A DNA stretch of 64,000 bases from Chrysomallon squamiferum (lineage: Eukaryota; Mollusca; Gastropoda; Neomphalida; Peltospiridae). The position numbers and the translations under genes were made by a program. Where the stretch lies: contig CM022666.1 in NCBI GenBank assembly GCA_012295275.1, forward strand, positions 12,190,577 to 12,254,576. Reading direction: 5' to 3'. Of the stretch, positions 25,646-38,800 are shown one piece after another (position 1 is the first letter of the stretch; the number at the start of each line of letters is the position of its first letter). Below the pieces are notes generated by a model. It was not told the origin of the DNA. It saw nothing but the letters and a program-made list of their open reading frames with translations, and made no database searches.

Positions 25646-25687
25646 TGACGGTCTCTCTCTCTCTCTCTCTCGAATTATTTGAAATCT

Positions 25688-25721
25688 AATAATTCACGTT
25701 ATATATATAACGTGAATTATT
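25688..25721. repeat. Perfect 34-bp palindrome
   Basis: Left arm AATAATTCACGTTATAT is followed directly by its exact reverse complement, with no spacer. It sits about 40 bases after the last telomere-like unit. Confidence 0.95.
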
Positions 25722-26020
25722 TTATTTTATTTACAAAACAATCTGTATGAATAGTCGTAAAATGTTAATACAAAGATAACATAATGGACATACACAATAC
25801 ATAATATTCATACAGACTAACAAACAAAATTCAACAACATATATATTATAGTCATGCATATTTCTGATCTATGTCAACAGTTTCAAAATTAAAAGTGGAA
25901 GCATCTTTCTAAGAAAGAGAAAATTTTTAAATCAGGAAGTTTCATGGAAATTTAAAAAAAAAAAAAAAAAATACTGAGCGATCCGCTCTTAATGCGATGG
26001 GTCTCAGAATGATTCATTTT
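25722..26020. other. Intergenic, AT-rich, with poly-A tract
   Basis: No gene seen. A poly-A run at about 25953-25970 precedes the hairpin-like GAGCG-ATC-CGCTC and the SINE-like sequence. Confidence 0.5.
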
Positions 26021-26029
26021 GATGAAATT

Positions 26030-26245
26030 ATTACCCTCTACTCCTGATCCTCCCAACAGCTTAATAAAGGCCATGGTATGTACTATCCTGTCTGTGCCTT
26101 GGTGTCTATAAAAGATATCTTGCTGTTAATCGAATAAACAAAAAAGCCCATGCTTTTACAGCAGCGTTGTCCGACTGCTCCTTAACCGTATGTCCTACGT
26201 GGTATTGCCGTACTTAAAATACGCTGAATAAAAATTATTATGCAA
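26030..26245 (+). mobile_element. SINE-like element (mollusc-type 3' tail)
   Basis: The sequence around GGTATGTACTATCCTGTCTG, TATAAAAGATATCTTGCTG, TAATCGAATAAAC, AGCCCATGCTTTTACAGCAG and CTCCTTAACCGTATGTCC matches, in order, the tail I remember of a SINE family common in marine molluscs. The left boundary is unclear and no Pol III box was confirmed. It is a diverged copy. Confidence 0.55.
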
Positions 26246-26276
26246 GACAACAGAGAATCAAAATATTGCAGAAATG

Positions 26277-26278
<2 letters not shown>

Positions 26279-26346
<68 letters not shown>
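26279..26346. repeat. (ATT)n microsatellite
   Basis: About 22 ATT repeats just after the SINE-like element. Confidence 0.95.
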
Positions 26347-26620
26347 TTATCAACGATAACTAATACAATTAACGTGTGAAAATCACAAGAAACGACCAGA
26401 GCATCAGGCCTACAACTTTTTAAAGAGGTACGCAACTTTTTAAATAATTGATATATATTGGCTAAACACACTTACACACAGAGACTGATAGAAAAAGTCA
26501 TATCTATCTGAGTCTACACTTGATAATATGCTATATCTTGAAATGCTATGGAGAAAGTCGAATCTTGGATATTTTAATTGTCTGTATTTTAAATCTGATG
26601 ACAACTGTTACACAGTCACA

Positions 26621-26652
<32 letters not shown>

Positions 26653-26768
26653 TTGGATTATAACATCAAAGACCTATGAATTAAACGAATGACAGGATAC
26701 GAAAATAAACGATTAACTCTGTTTTATTGCCTGAGATGGCGGGAGCACAAAATGTCATTCAGGAAATC

Positions 26769-26778
26769 TATATAAAAA
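26769..26778 (+). promoter_or_regulatory. Possible TATA box of the GCP3 gene
   Basis: TATATAAAAA lies 53 bases upstream of the GCP3 start codon. The spacing suits a short 5' UTR, but such motifs are frequent by chance in AT-rich DNA. Confidence 0.3.
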
Positions 26779-26830
26779 CACATTTTTTGAAACATATCTA
26801 TCACTTTAGGTCAACATAAATATTCATGAA

Positions 26831-29800
26831 ATGGCGACAAGAAGTACTACTGATGTAAATTCGCCGTCTGCTTTACTGCAACGTCTCTGTTGCAAAGTGA
26901 CCGGGTTATCGGACGGTAAGATGACATGAATAAGCTTGAAAATTAAGAATCTTAATATGAGACGACCTGTTACCGATCATTGTTTATTCTTGATTTCCTA
27001 CTAATTCAGATTTGTATCCCAGGCTATAAACATAAATATTTCTTCCCATAAACGTAACATCCTCCCGATCACACAGATTGGTGCAGTTAGTAGGTGTTGT
27101 TTCGAAAAAATCAAATACTCAACGCCAAGATTTACTGGCGAATTTGGAATTGCTGAGTTACACTGTAACAAACTATAGTCTATACTATAGTATATACTAA
27201 TAATTATTTTAATGCAGTAGTACTGGTAGAACCTGGAAATTTTCCTGGCTTACCCATGTACTGAATATATAATTTACAATTTATCCTTTATATTGTCACT
27301 GAATGCAATATTATTGAATATATTAATATATTACATATAAGTTATATTATAACGGGATTTCATAACAGCTTGGGAACTTTGACGTGTGGATTCTTAGTGT
27401 TCAGGAATCATTTGGTGGCTCTTAAAAGAAGCGTTTGATGTATTTTATGTGTGTAAATGTATATATAAACATTGTTATAGTAAAAAAATTGCACTTAGCT
27501 TCATGATTTATTTTGATCACAGTAAAATAACAAATAAAATAAACATGGTAGAGATGAAAATTTCATTTAAAAAATAAAATAAAAAATAAAAATTGTCTTC
27601 ACATTTATAAAACAATCCTTCAGTACTTCAAATAAAATAATTTTTGTTTGTTTCCTTCAGAGGCAGTAGTGCCACATTATCAGTTTGCCTTGAGAACTCT
27701 TGGAAGGTAAGGCTTAGAATATAACATATTTTTATGGATGTGTTTTTATTTAGTACATGTATATATTTGCAAAATACAATGAAATGGATTATTTCCTAAC
27801 TTCAGAATATTTCATTTCCACTCATACTGCTTAACATCTTAGACAACTTTTGAAATTTTTGATGAATTAAGGTAGCCAGTAATAAAATAAGAAAATGGAA
27901 AAAATAAAAAAATAAATAACAAACAAATATTCCATCAAAATTATTTTGGTTATAAATATAAATAAAAAATACATTTTTGTTGTAGTCAGTTTGAATCTCG
28001 ATTTGAAGGTGATGAATTCCAGGTATCGCAGAAAATAAAATCTCAGTGTAAGTTTTTAGCTTTCACTTACTGAAATCTTACTGTTAGACTAACTTATTTA
28101 CATCTGACATTTTTTATTTGCTCACTAAAGCAGTCATAATTATAGTAGACATGTGTAATCAGTACTTCATTTATAATCTGTTCAGGTTCAACATTTTGCT
28201 TTCACCTTTAAATATATTTGTTGTTTTTGTTTTTACAAGTTTTTATTAAGGAATTGATGGCTTATCCTGCAATTAATGACATAAAAATCAAATTTAAAAT
28301 GAAAATTGGTTTTGATTGGTCCATCTATGTACTTTTGTTTTTAAAAATAGGAAAACTAACATTTTTAATTTCATAATTTTATGTATATACCATAAATGTG
28401 ACATGTTTTATTATATATTTCCATTTGTATTTTTAGTGAACATAGAATAATATATTACAACTATTTGTTAAGGAATATCACAGTACCAAATCAGTTCCTG
28501 TCTCACACAGACAGTTATAACTTTTTAAGTTTTATTTCTAACATGACTAAATTAAGATTATTTAAGAGATTTCATCTTAAACCCAAAATAATTTGTGTAA
28601 ATAAAATATGAAAATATATACTTTAAAAAGTTTATGGAAGATTTGTTTTAAATGACATTATTGCATTTTTTTATCATTCAGTGGTTAGAAAAGGACGAGA
28701 AAAAGATGCAGCTTTGTTTTCTGAATTACACAGAAGACTACAGGCCCAGGTTTGTAGACCAGATTTTTAAAACTGGGGAGTATGCAGTGAATGGTAGAAA
28801 TTGTGAAGAATTAGTAAACATATTCAACAAACATCAGCCACAAAGATACATCAAGTTAATGTTATTTGTAATAGTAAATGTTTTCTTTCAGAGTGTTCTG
28901 AAGAACAGATGGCCGGTTTTACATCTGTTGATGTGTCTTAGTGATTCACAGACAACACCAAACTCAGTGAGCTTATTTTCTCAACTTTGTCCATGATTTT
29001 CTTTCATTGTAGACAGTCATTTTTCTCAGAACTTTTTTCTAATTATAGTAATGTATCTATATGTCAATGTTTTTTTTTTTTCATGTTCATTAACTAGGCA
29101 GTAGTTCTGTAAAATGCAACTCAAAATGTGCCTTAACAGGGATGTATAAACACACTTTATTTAAAAATAAGAATTAATAGATTAGAAAATAAACGTTCTA
29201 TTTTTTTCTTCCACAAATTATAAATAAACAGAAATGAAAGACATAAACTGCAAATGTCTGCTGTCAAAATATCCAACTGTTTTTAAAAATTAAAATAAGA
29301 ATGTTTATTATTTTTAGTTTTATGGTTTTAATTTTAGAGTTGCAGATGCACTGTAATGTTTGCATCAAATTGAAATTTTCTCTGTGTTTGTTTTAATTAT
29401 TTATTTATTTATTTTTCAGTCTGCATTTGGATCTACACTGTTTGGTCGTGGACTGCCAGCCTATGCTACATCAACTCCTTACCATCCACAGACGTTGCAG
29501 GAAACCTCAGACACGATGAAGGCCGTACTGCATATAAGTGACAGCAGCGGATTCAGCAGCATTCAGAGTGCACACACTGGTGACAGTCACCACGTTCATC
29601 AGTCGTTTGCTCCAAGGTTCATTTTTAGATTTGTTTCTTAAGAGTTAAATTGCCTTGATTCTTTATGACTTATTTTTGAATATTATTTGTAATTACTAAT
29701 TGTGTTCTCTTGTTCTTTGCTTGGTAGTAACAGAAATTTTATAAATCTTAGAATACTAGATAAAGTTAATTTTGTTGGTGAAATATTGATTAAAAAATAA

Positions 29801-32800
29801 TAGCCTTACTAGAGTGTTGTTCTGTTTGACATTTTTATTTTTCTGCTTACAAAAAGAAAGCAACAGAAGGAATTCTAGATTTCTATGAATCTGAAACAAA
29901 TCAAATCATTAAATGACTTGTATTCATATATAATTCAGTGCAGTGTGCATATAGCTTTTAAATAAATTTGTTTTGTTAATTTAGATTTATCATGAAGAAA
30001 AACAACCAAACAAAAAAATCAAAAACAAATAATAATCTGTTATAAAGATACAACTGTAAAACAAATTGTTTTTCAGTTATGCTCCTACCCCTGGGGCTGC
30101 ACTGTCTGACAGGACTGGAAGAACTCTGGGAACCAGACTTGCCCTTGGTCTTTCAAAATCAAAAGATAATGGTCAGTCAGTTCACTTCCTTTTTAAACCA
30201 GTAGGTGCATTAGCTGACTGTCTGGTTCATGTTCATACTTCATTATCTTGAAACTGAGCAAAGTGTTAGTCTGGACATAAAGATAGCTGCCCAGGGTTGG
30301 TTTAAAATATATCAGTGAATTGAGTGATTAAAAAAAATCTCTTACCATCATCTGTCAACTCTGCTGAAACAAGAATTATGCTCAAAAGCAGCGGTCATGA
30401 AGTATATTTTTTAAATTCAGAATTATTAACCATGAAAAAAATAAGAAAATCTGAAAAAAACCATTGATCAATAGGCCATACAGATTTTTTATCACAATTC
30501 TCAGCTCTTAAAGAATTAATTTAGATTTTTTAATTTTCAGACTTGTCTGTAGTCCAGCGAACACGAAACATTGTCTCAACTGCTCAGACAGTAGTTGCCA
30601 CTCACAGAGGTGACAACAGTAAGTTAATTCACAAAAATCTATTTTCCTACTCAGAACCAAATGGTTATTTCCAAGAAACATACTGTCAGGAAAATTATCA
30701 TTTATTTTGGCTGTAAATTCATATGGAAAATTTAATTTAACTAACTGTTAAATCTAATTCTGGTAACATACTTTCTGTTACTATGTTCATTCATTCATTC
30801 ATTCATTCACTCACTCTTTCTTATATGTACTTCATCTGTGTTGGTGATAAGAACATTATTGATGTTTGATATAGTTTTCTTTTTGTAAAGATATATATGG
30901 TTGTTAAGCAGATATTAATTAAACTTATTTTTAAACACATTTTAATTTTGTTATTAATTACTTAATGCACGCACACACACACAGACACACACATATGTAC
31001 ACACACAGACAGATAAATACAGTTATTAATATCTTTATGTGGACACACAACCATAAAATATACATTGCTAAGCAGCCTTAATAATATATTTTTGTTACTA
31101 ATGAATTTTGCAGCATCATTTGAAATACCAGAATCTAGTCTTCTCAAAGATCTGATGTATGCCTTCCAAGGTATTGAAGGTAAATGGGTGAAGTTTGACA
31201 CCAGTCGAGAGGGATACAGAATTGATCCACAGGTAAGTAAATCACAATTTATGTAACAGAAATCCTTAAACTTTTGTTCACAGTAATGTCTTGAATGTTT
31301 TTTAATTCTATTAACAAATACATGTTTGATTAAATTAAACATGATAGTTTTATCTGTTTTAAGACAAAATGTTGTAAACAATTATTACCATAAATATATA
31401 TTTACTAGTTTTATTGTCACAAAATTATTGGTATATAAAGTATGTATTTTCATAGTCAGAAACATAAAATAAAGGCCAAAAATTTAAATGTTGAAAATTC
31501 CTATCTTGTTTTATATAAATTTGTTTTGTTTGTTTGCCATTTAGAATAATAAAAAATAATAAACAAATAAAAATACATTAATGTATACTTATTTTTGATA
31601 ATTGTTTGAGTATTATTATAATTCTTTTTATAAATTCAAGTAAATAAATATAAAGTTGTCATATCCTCTGTAAATAATTGTATGATTTTTATGAAGTGAA
31701 TACAGTTTTAACTTGTTTTTCAGGCTGGTATTCCTAAAGCTGCGAGACAGCTGATAAGCAAACTGGCTGAGTGTGGCTGGCTGTACAATAAAATCAAACA
31801 TTACGTAGAGACAAGAAGTTCTGATAAAGCTTTTGGTCTTGTTGGGCAGGTAAATCATTTGATAGTAACATGTTGAGCCAGAAAAACAATCTTAACTTAG
31901 TCTCCTCAGCAATTTCATGCTTGTAATTTCAAATAACATTCTAGCATTTTTTTTTTTATTATTATTTTTTTTTTTTTTTTTTATTATTGTTTTAATTATT
32001 TTTTATTTTGACTGCTCTGGCTTATTTTCAAGGTGTTGTTTTGTTTTACATCTTAACATTTTTTGGTGCTACATGTTCTGTTGATAATAATAGTTGTTAT
32101 ATTTTGTTTTTTTTAGAGTTTCTGTACAGCTCTTCATCAAGAATTAACAGAATACTACAGACTGATAGCTGTGTTAGAGGCCCAGGTAAGTTGTTGTCTA
32201 GACCAGAGAGAGAATGTGTGTGCATGGTTCAAGAGTGTATGCATACATGGTTCTGTGTGTGTGTCATGCATGAAAGAAAGAGGGAAACAGAAATGAATGT
32301 GTGAGTGGTGAAAATAGATTTGTTTTAGAATATTTTAATTTGATTTTGAGTCAAAACACTTTGTATTTTTCAGCTACAACAGGAACAAGATCCAGGAATA
32401 GGAGAGTCGAGTGGTTTGACTCTGCGACGTCTGGCTGTGTGGACGTTTGATCCTCTCATTCGACTGAAAACTCTGGCAGCACTGGTTGATGTGTGTAAAG
32501 GTAGTTTGACACAGGGTGTAAACACTGTAAATACCTGCAGTGTGATAATTCTGTTACATCACATTTTAAAATAAAATAACTATCTAATCAACAAATTTAA
32601 AAAAAAATTATGTTTAAATTAGAAAATAGTTTAATATGGGATTTCCTGAATACTTTATTTAGTTTAAAGAAAGGATATAATTTCAAAACTTGTTTGTAAT
32701 TTTTAATGAAATTAGAAAAATAACTGAATTACTTCTAAAATACACATAACAAACCCGTATAACTAATTTGGTTATAAACTAACTATTAAAAGAGATGATA

Positions 32801-35800
32801 TGTATTAATAGGTAAAAAAGGTGGTGCTTTGGCATCTGGTATTTATTCCTGTATGCAGCATGGAGATCCCTTTGTGAGAGCAGTGATCAAGCTTAACCTG
32901 ACCATGGTAAGTCCTTGTCATTAGTTTTTACTCCATTACTCAGCTAGACATTTAAAACTTGGTGTTTGTATCAGTCAGGTGCCACATCAGCTACAAATAA
33001 CTTATTTACTATCTAATATGTATACTTACTTTGGTGAAAAAGACTTAAGACATTTTAATTTCACAATACTCTCCGTAATCATTATTTTTTGAATCTATGT
33101 TCTGTATGGTGTTGTGCACATGGCTAAGAACCATGCTGATAAAGAAAAAGGAACTGCTGCTATAATACTATGATTTATTTTGATATATGAGCATTCACAT
33201 AAACAGGAATAGATATACATGACAGTTTTACATATTTTGTTTGAGTCATTGACATTCAAAGATAGGTGTAATCTGATTTGATCTTTTGTGCTTACCTTAC
33301 TGATGTGTAAGTAAAGTTGTAAAAAACTGAAACTGATGGAAGAGTTGAATGTGATTTTGTTTACAGGTTTGTCAGCCAATATATGCCACTCTGCTCAGAT
33401 GGATTTATGATGGAGAGTTGGAGGATACTTACCACGAGGTAGAAATAATTAATTCTTAACTTAATGACAGTCCATTTTACTGTTAAAGATTACTAGATTT
33501 CAACATGGAAATGTTTATTAGTAATAATACAATGAGAAATTCACTACCTGTACTGTATGAACTACACTTACAAATTTGCAGCAAGGAATTGTTGATCATG
33601 GAAAATAAAGCACTTAACCATTCAGAGAAAGGGTTATGGTGGATAGTTTGCATTAGAAAACTATAAAATAGGAGTATTCATCCACTTATTAATTAATGTT
33701 CATATGTTGTCTAAATAATAATAGTGTCTTGAGAAAATGTTTTTAAAACCTAAGACAGCTTTTCATCATGTTTTCTGACATTGCTGACATTTTCCACACA
33801 TTCTTGTATTAATTTAATTTATTTTTATTTTGTTATATATTAAAAATGTTAATAATGAAGATGATATGTTTTTAATTCCATGTCTAGTTCTTTGTGGCCT
33901 CTGACCCAACAATAAAAAATGATCGACTTTGGCATGACAAATACAGTTTGAGAAAATCAATGATACCCACATTCATTACAACTGAACAGGCTCAGAGGGT
34001 GAGTTAAACACTCAGTGTGCTCCACAAATTGTCTTTATTTTTGTCAGTCATAAATTTATACTTTCCTTTTAGTATTTTTGCATGATTTTGGTGATGCTAA
34101 GAATAAATGCTGTCTGTTTTAAATGAAACAGAACAAATCTAAGTGATGTTAATAGATTAAATATTAAAAACATTTAGATTATATTCAGCATCTTACAACA
34201 AACATTTGAAAGTTTTACCAGACTTAGGTAATAAAATTTAAGTTCAAGGTACTGAATCAAAATTTACTAGGAAGTAAGATATGCTAACAAGAGATGTATA
34301 AATTTATAGATTTCTGTGATATATCAGTAAAGGAAGCAATGATGTTGGTGAATGATGAGATTTGTTTGTCCATTTAAATATTATTTAAATGTGTCTGAAA
34401 GTAAAACCTTGTATCAAAACAATATTAAGCTGTATATTCATCTTGAATTTTAAACTGAAAAACATTTATAATGTATAAAATTATATAACCATAAGACAGT
34501 GTTTTTCTTGTTTTCCCTGATATTTACAAACCAATGTTAACATCCTTTCTCAAGTTTCTCTTTACTGAAATTAAAAATGTTAACCTTTTCTTTTTGCTGA
34601 GACATGCATCAAGTTGGTTTATTTGTAATTACATTAAGATGAAAAGAATATTTTATTTATCATGTGCTATTTTCAGATATTGTTAACAGGAAAGTCAATT
34701 AACTTCCTAAGACAAGTTTGTCAGGATCGAACCCCAACAAAGGGAAGAGAAGTGGCAATGACATTTGACATAAGTCAAGGTTTTTATTTGTTTTTATATT
34801 AAATAAAGAAGTGTAATGTAAAAGAGAACACAGATCATTCTTCAGACTTATTTCACTGGAAGCAAAACTAGTTTTAAAGCAGACTGTCTTTTTATCTTAT
34901 TTCATGAGATTTTTTGTTAAAAACAAATTAAAACTTTGGAAATTCTAAAATCATTTTTGTTTATTAAGAATTTATTAAGCATTTTTTTCTCTTCCAAACT
35001 TGTTTTTATGAAAATTGAAACAAAAAAACACAATAAATACAAATAATGATTTAACAGACCTTTTATTGTAATTACATTTAGAATGTTTACATAATTTAAA
35101 AACAAAATTGTTGATAAATAAATTGAAAGTATGTGTTTTTAATTCTCTGTAGCGGAAACGATGTTGACCCAGGACATGAACACAGAGTTTCAGAAGATGA
35201 TTGATGTGGTGTACAAGGACACCAGTCAGCATCTGTTAGACGTCCTCCATAACAAATACATGTTCATGGACCACCTGAAGGTAAACAGTCACACATACTT
35301 TAACACATTTATACAGAGTTTTACTAACAGATTATTTCTGTAGAATTCTAGACCCTTATTTGATGAAATTTGTATTACATATGTGTTTATGATTGTGTGT
35401 ATGTTGTTTGTATGTGTATATATATATATATAATGTTTAATACGAACCAAGAATTTGGTCAACCTCTGAAAGCTAAATATGGATTAAAAAGCTAAGGTTT
35501 ATATTTTTTATACTAAAATTTATAACTTTCCTTTGTTTTTTTCATAATTATAACAAAACTGCAGTGGTTTTATTAAGTTATGTGATGAAATTCTGGAATT
35601 CTGATACTGATATGTACCTGACTGAAAAAACAAAGAGAACATTTTTATTTATTATCATTTTTTTTTTTTTTTTTTTTTTGACAAATAAATATTTTCCTTA
35701 CTAATTTGCATGGTTATAAGATTTGCCTATTAAAGTAATGTGCATATTTTAGGTATACAGACTGGTTTGGTTATGTCTCCAAGTATAATATTAATGTTAA

Positions 35801-38800
35801 GTTTGTCCATTGTTTAAAACTTTAGTTATGTGCTAATAGTAATTATTTATTTTATTTTTCAGGCTATGAGGCGATATCTTCTGCTTGGTCAGGGCGATTT
35901 TATCAGACATTTAATGGATCTTTTAGAGTAAGTGAACTATGCTTGTTTTTAATTTTTAATTGTTTAATCATTAAATAAAAGAAATATGTTTCAGACACTA
36001 ACAAAACAAGTGTCATGAAATAAACTCCTTAGTTGAAATATGTTTTGACAGCATGAGTCCTCAGTGGCCACATTGGTCTGGTCTCCATTTAATGCTGTTA
36101 GATTATCAGAGGTATTTCATTTCATGAAAGATCTCTTGAAAAATTAATTAGTCCACAACATGACAGCAGCAGGTTTCCTGTCAGAGATGAAAAACGTTTT
36201 CATGTGTCTTTAAAGCATTTCTTCTTCTGTCCACCTCTTCAACACAGAAGTAGATTTTGTTTTTAATGTTATTAATGAGATAATCATGTTTTTAGGGAAG
36301 ACTTGGCAAAGCCTGCCAGTAACTTGTATCTGCACAATCTGACTGGAATCCTCGAGACAGCAATAAGAGCCACTAATGCACAGTTTGATGATTTGGATAT
36401 TCTAAAGAGACTGGATGTCAGGCTGCTAGAGGTAGGTTATTATATAACTAATAAAAATAAAATGATTTTAAATAGTTGGATGTCAGGCTGCTAATAAAAA
36501 TAAAATGGATTTTAAATAGTTGGTCGTCAGGTTGTTAGATGTAACTAATAAAAATAAAATGATTTTAAATAGTTGGATGTCAGGCTGTTAGAGGTAGTTA
36601 TTATATCACTAATAAAAATAATTTTGAACAACTGGGGTTGTTATCAAGTCAAATATTAATTCCTACTTACCATTCATTTATTTGTTTTGATATAATAATT
36701 TAACAGCTGCAATAATATAGAGAGTTGTGTAAACTATGTTAGCATATAGGATATAGTTGTCAAAAACAGTATCAAAGCATGTGCTTTATGCTGTTTATAT
36801 AGTCTTACAAATATGTAGTTGAATAGTTTCATCTTAATATGGAAGGCATGAATTAAAAATTTAAAAACAAAACAGTTCACTTTATTCTCTGGATTAACTG
36901 AGGACAGAGTAAGATAAGCTGGAGCAACTGAAGATTTTTGTAGATTTGTTTGGTGTGCAAAATGTATTTAAATGTTGCAACAAAATGTTTGAATAATTTC
37001 AGGTTTCTCCAGGAGACACAGGATGGGATGTTTTCAGCTTGGACTATCACGTTGATGGACCAATTAGGACAGTATGTCTCATAAATTCAACTTCTTTTCT
37101 TTTATTGCTGTTATTTTGTATTGAGACTGAGAAATTTTAACTATATTTGATATACAGTATTTTAAAATACATTTTTCTGAATTTCAATAGGTTTTTAAAA
37201 CTCCAACATGTATTGTTAAAATGATAATATAATTATAAAACATGATTGAAACATTCAGTGTTTGTATGTTCTGTATTTAGGTTTTCACACCAGAATGTAT
37301 TATCATGTACCTGCGAGTGTTCAACTTTCTGTGGCGAGCTAAGAGGATGGAGTACTGTCTGACTCTGATTTGGAGAAACCAGATGTCGCATGCCAGAGTT
37401 CTTCATTCAATCCCAGGTCTGAAGTGTTTCCCACAGGTTTTTTTTTTTTTCTGAACTTTAGTGTCGTTTAACTACAGATTAACGATCTTAAATCTGAAAC
37501 CAAAAATCTTCAAAGTACACAAACTTATTTCTGTGTACAGCATCATTTATAGGAATATGTAGTTGATTGGTTTTTACTGAATATTTTCTTTACACATATT
37601 TTGATCTTACATTCAGTAAAGGATAGCCATTCATTATGAGATGTAACAAATTAAAGGAAAAATTAGTTTTCACTTTCTTTTTTATAAATAATCATGATTG
37701 TTGGAACTAGTTGTAAGATACATCAGTAAATATCTTAACTTTTTAGTATTGTTTACAAATAAAAAGGTAAATATTCAATTTAAATTAACTTTATTCATGT
37801 ATTTACTGTTCCAGTTGGTACAGTAGTATAATATTATAATATCAAAAATTAATATTTTCTTTTCCATGGGAAGGTATAAAAAATAATAACTTTCTGTTAA
37901 TTGATAAAGTTAACTGATGGATGAGTGGCAATGGATTTACTTTCTCACATCCTTATGAAAAATCTATAAATTTTACATTCATTAACATTAATATTGTGAT
38001 GTTAAAGTGTTTCACTAATTCAGACAAAATCATATTTTTTACATACAGCTGTTAATATGAAAATATATTTGACATTTAGTAATGCTACTGGTAAAAATAC
38101 TGTGAGATTTTATTTTTAAAAAAAAACTTGTTTTATTTCAGAGCTGTGGACTATATTACCACACTGTCATGTGCTTGGCTGTGAAATGGTTCACTTTATC
38201 CAGCAAGTCCAGTACTACATTAACTTTGAGGTTTGTCAATGGAAGTTAAAATATTTCTATAACTTTTCCTTGCTTGTTATTAATATAAATGTTTTTAATT
38301 CTTTAAAAAGAAATATTCTTTACATGTCTTTTTTCTTGCAAATAATTCATTATATCATTATATGTGGATACAAATAGCCATCAGTTGTTGTCAGATTACA
38401 CAGATTCTAAATACCTTTTTTTTTTTTTTAAACTGGACTGTGCCTGAATAATTTGAGATAATGAAATTTTAAAATTATAGTGCTATGGTTTTGCTGTGTA
38501 ATTTGAAATATTAAATTTTATAATTATGATATGTAGCCTGAAAATATGGAAACATCAAAATTTTAAAATTACAGTTTTCAGGTACTGGAGTGTGCCTGTT
38601 TAATTTGAAATATTAAAATTCTTAAAATTACAATTTTCAGGTACTGGAGTGTGCCTGGGACGAGCTGCTGACGAAGGTGACAGAGGCTGAGGATCTTGAC
38701 TACATCATCGCAGCTCACCAAGTGTTTCTTGACACCGTCATCTCACGATGTTTGCTGGATGAGAAATCACGGGTACTGTATGATTATCACAGCAAACTGT

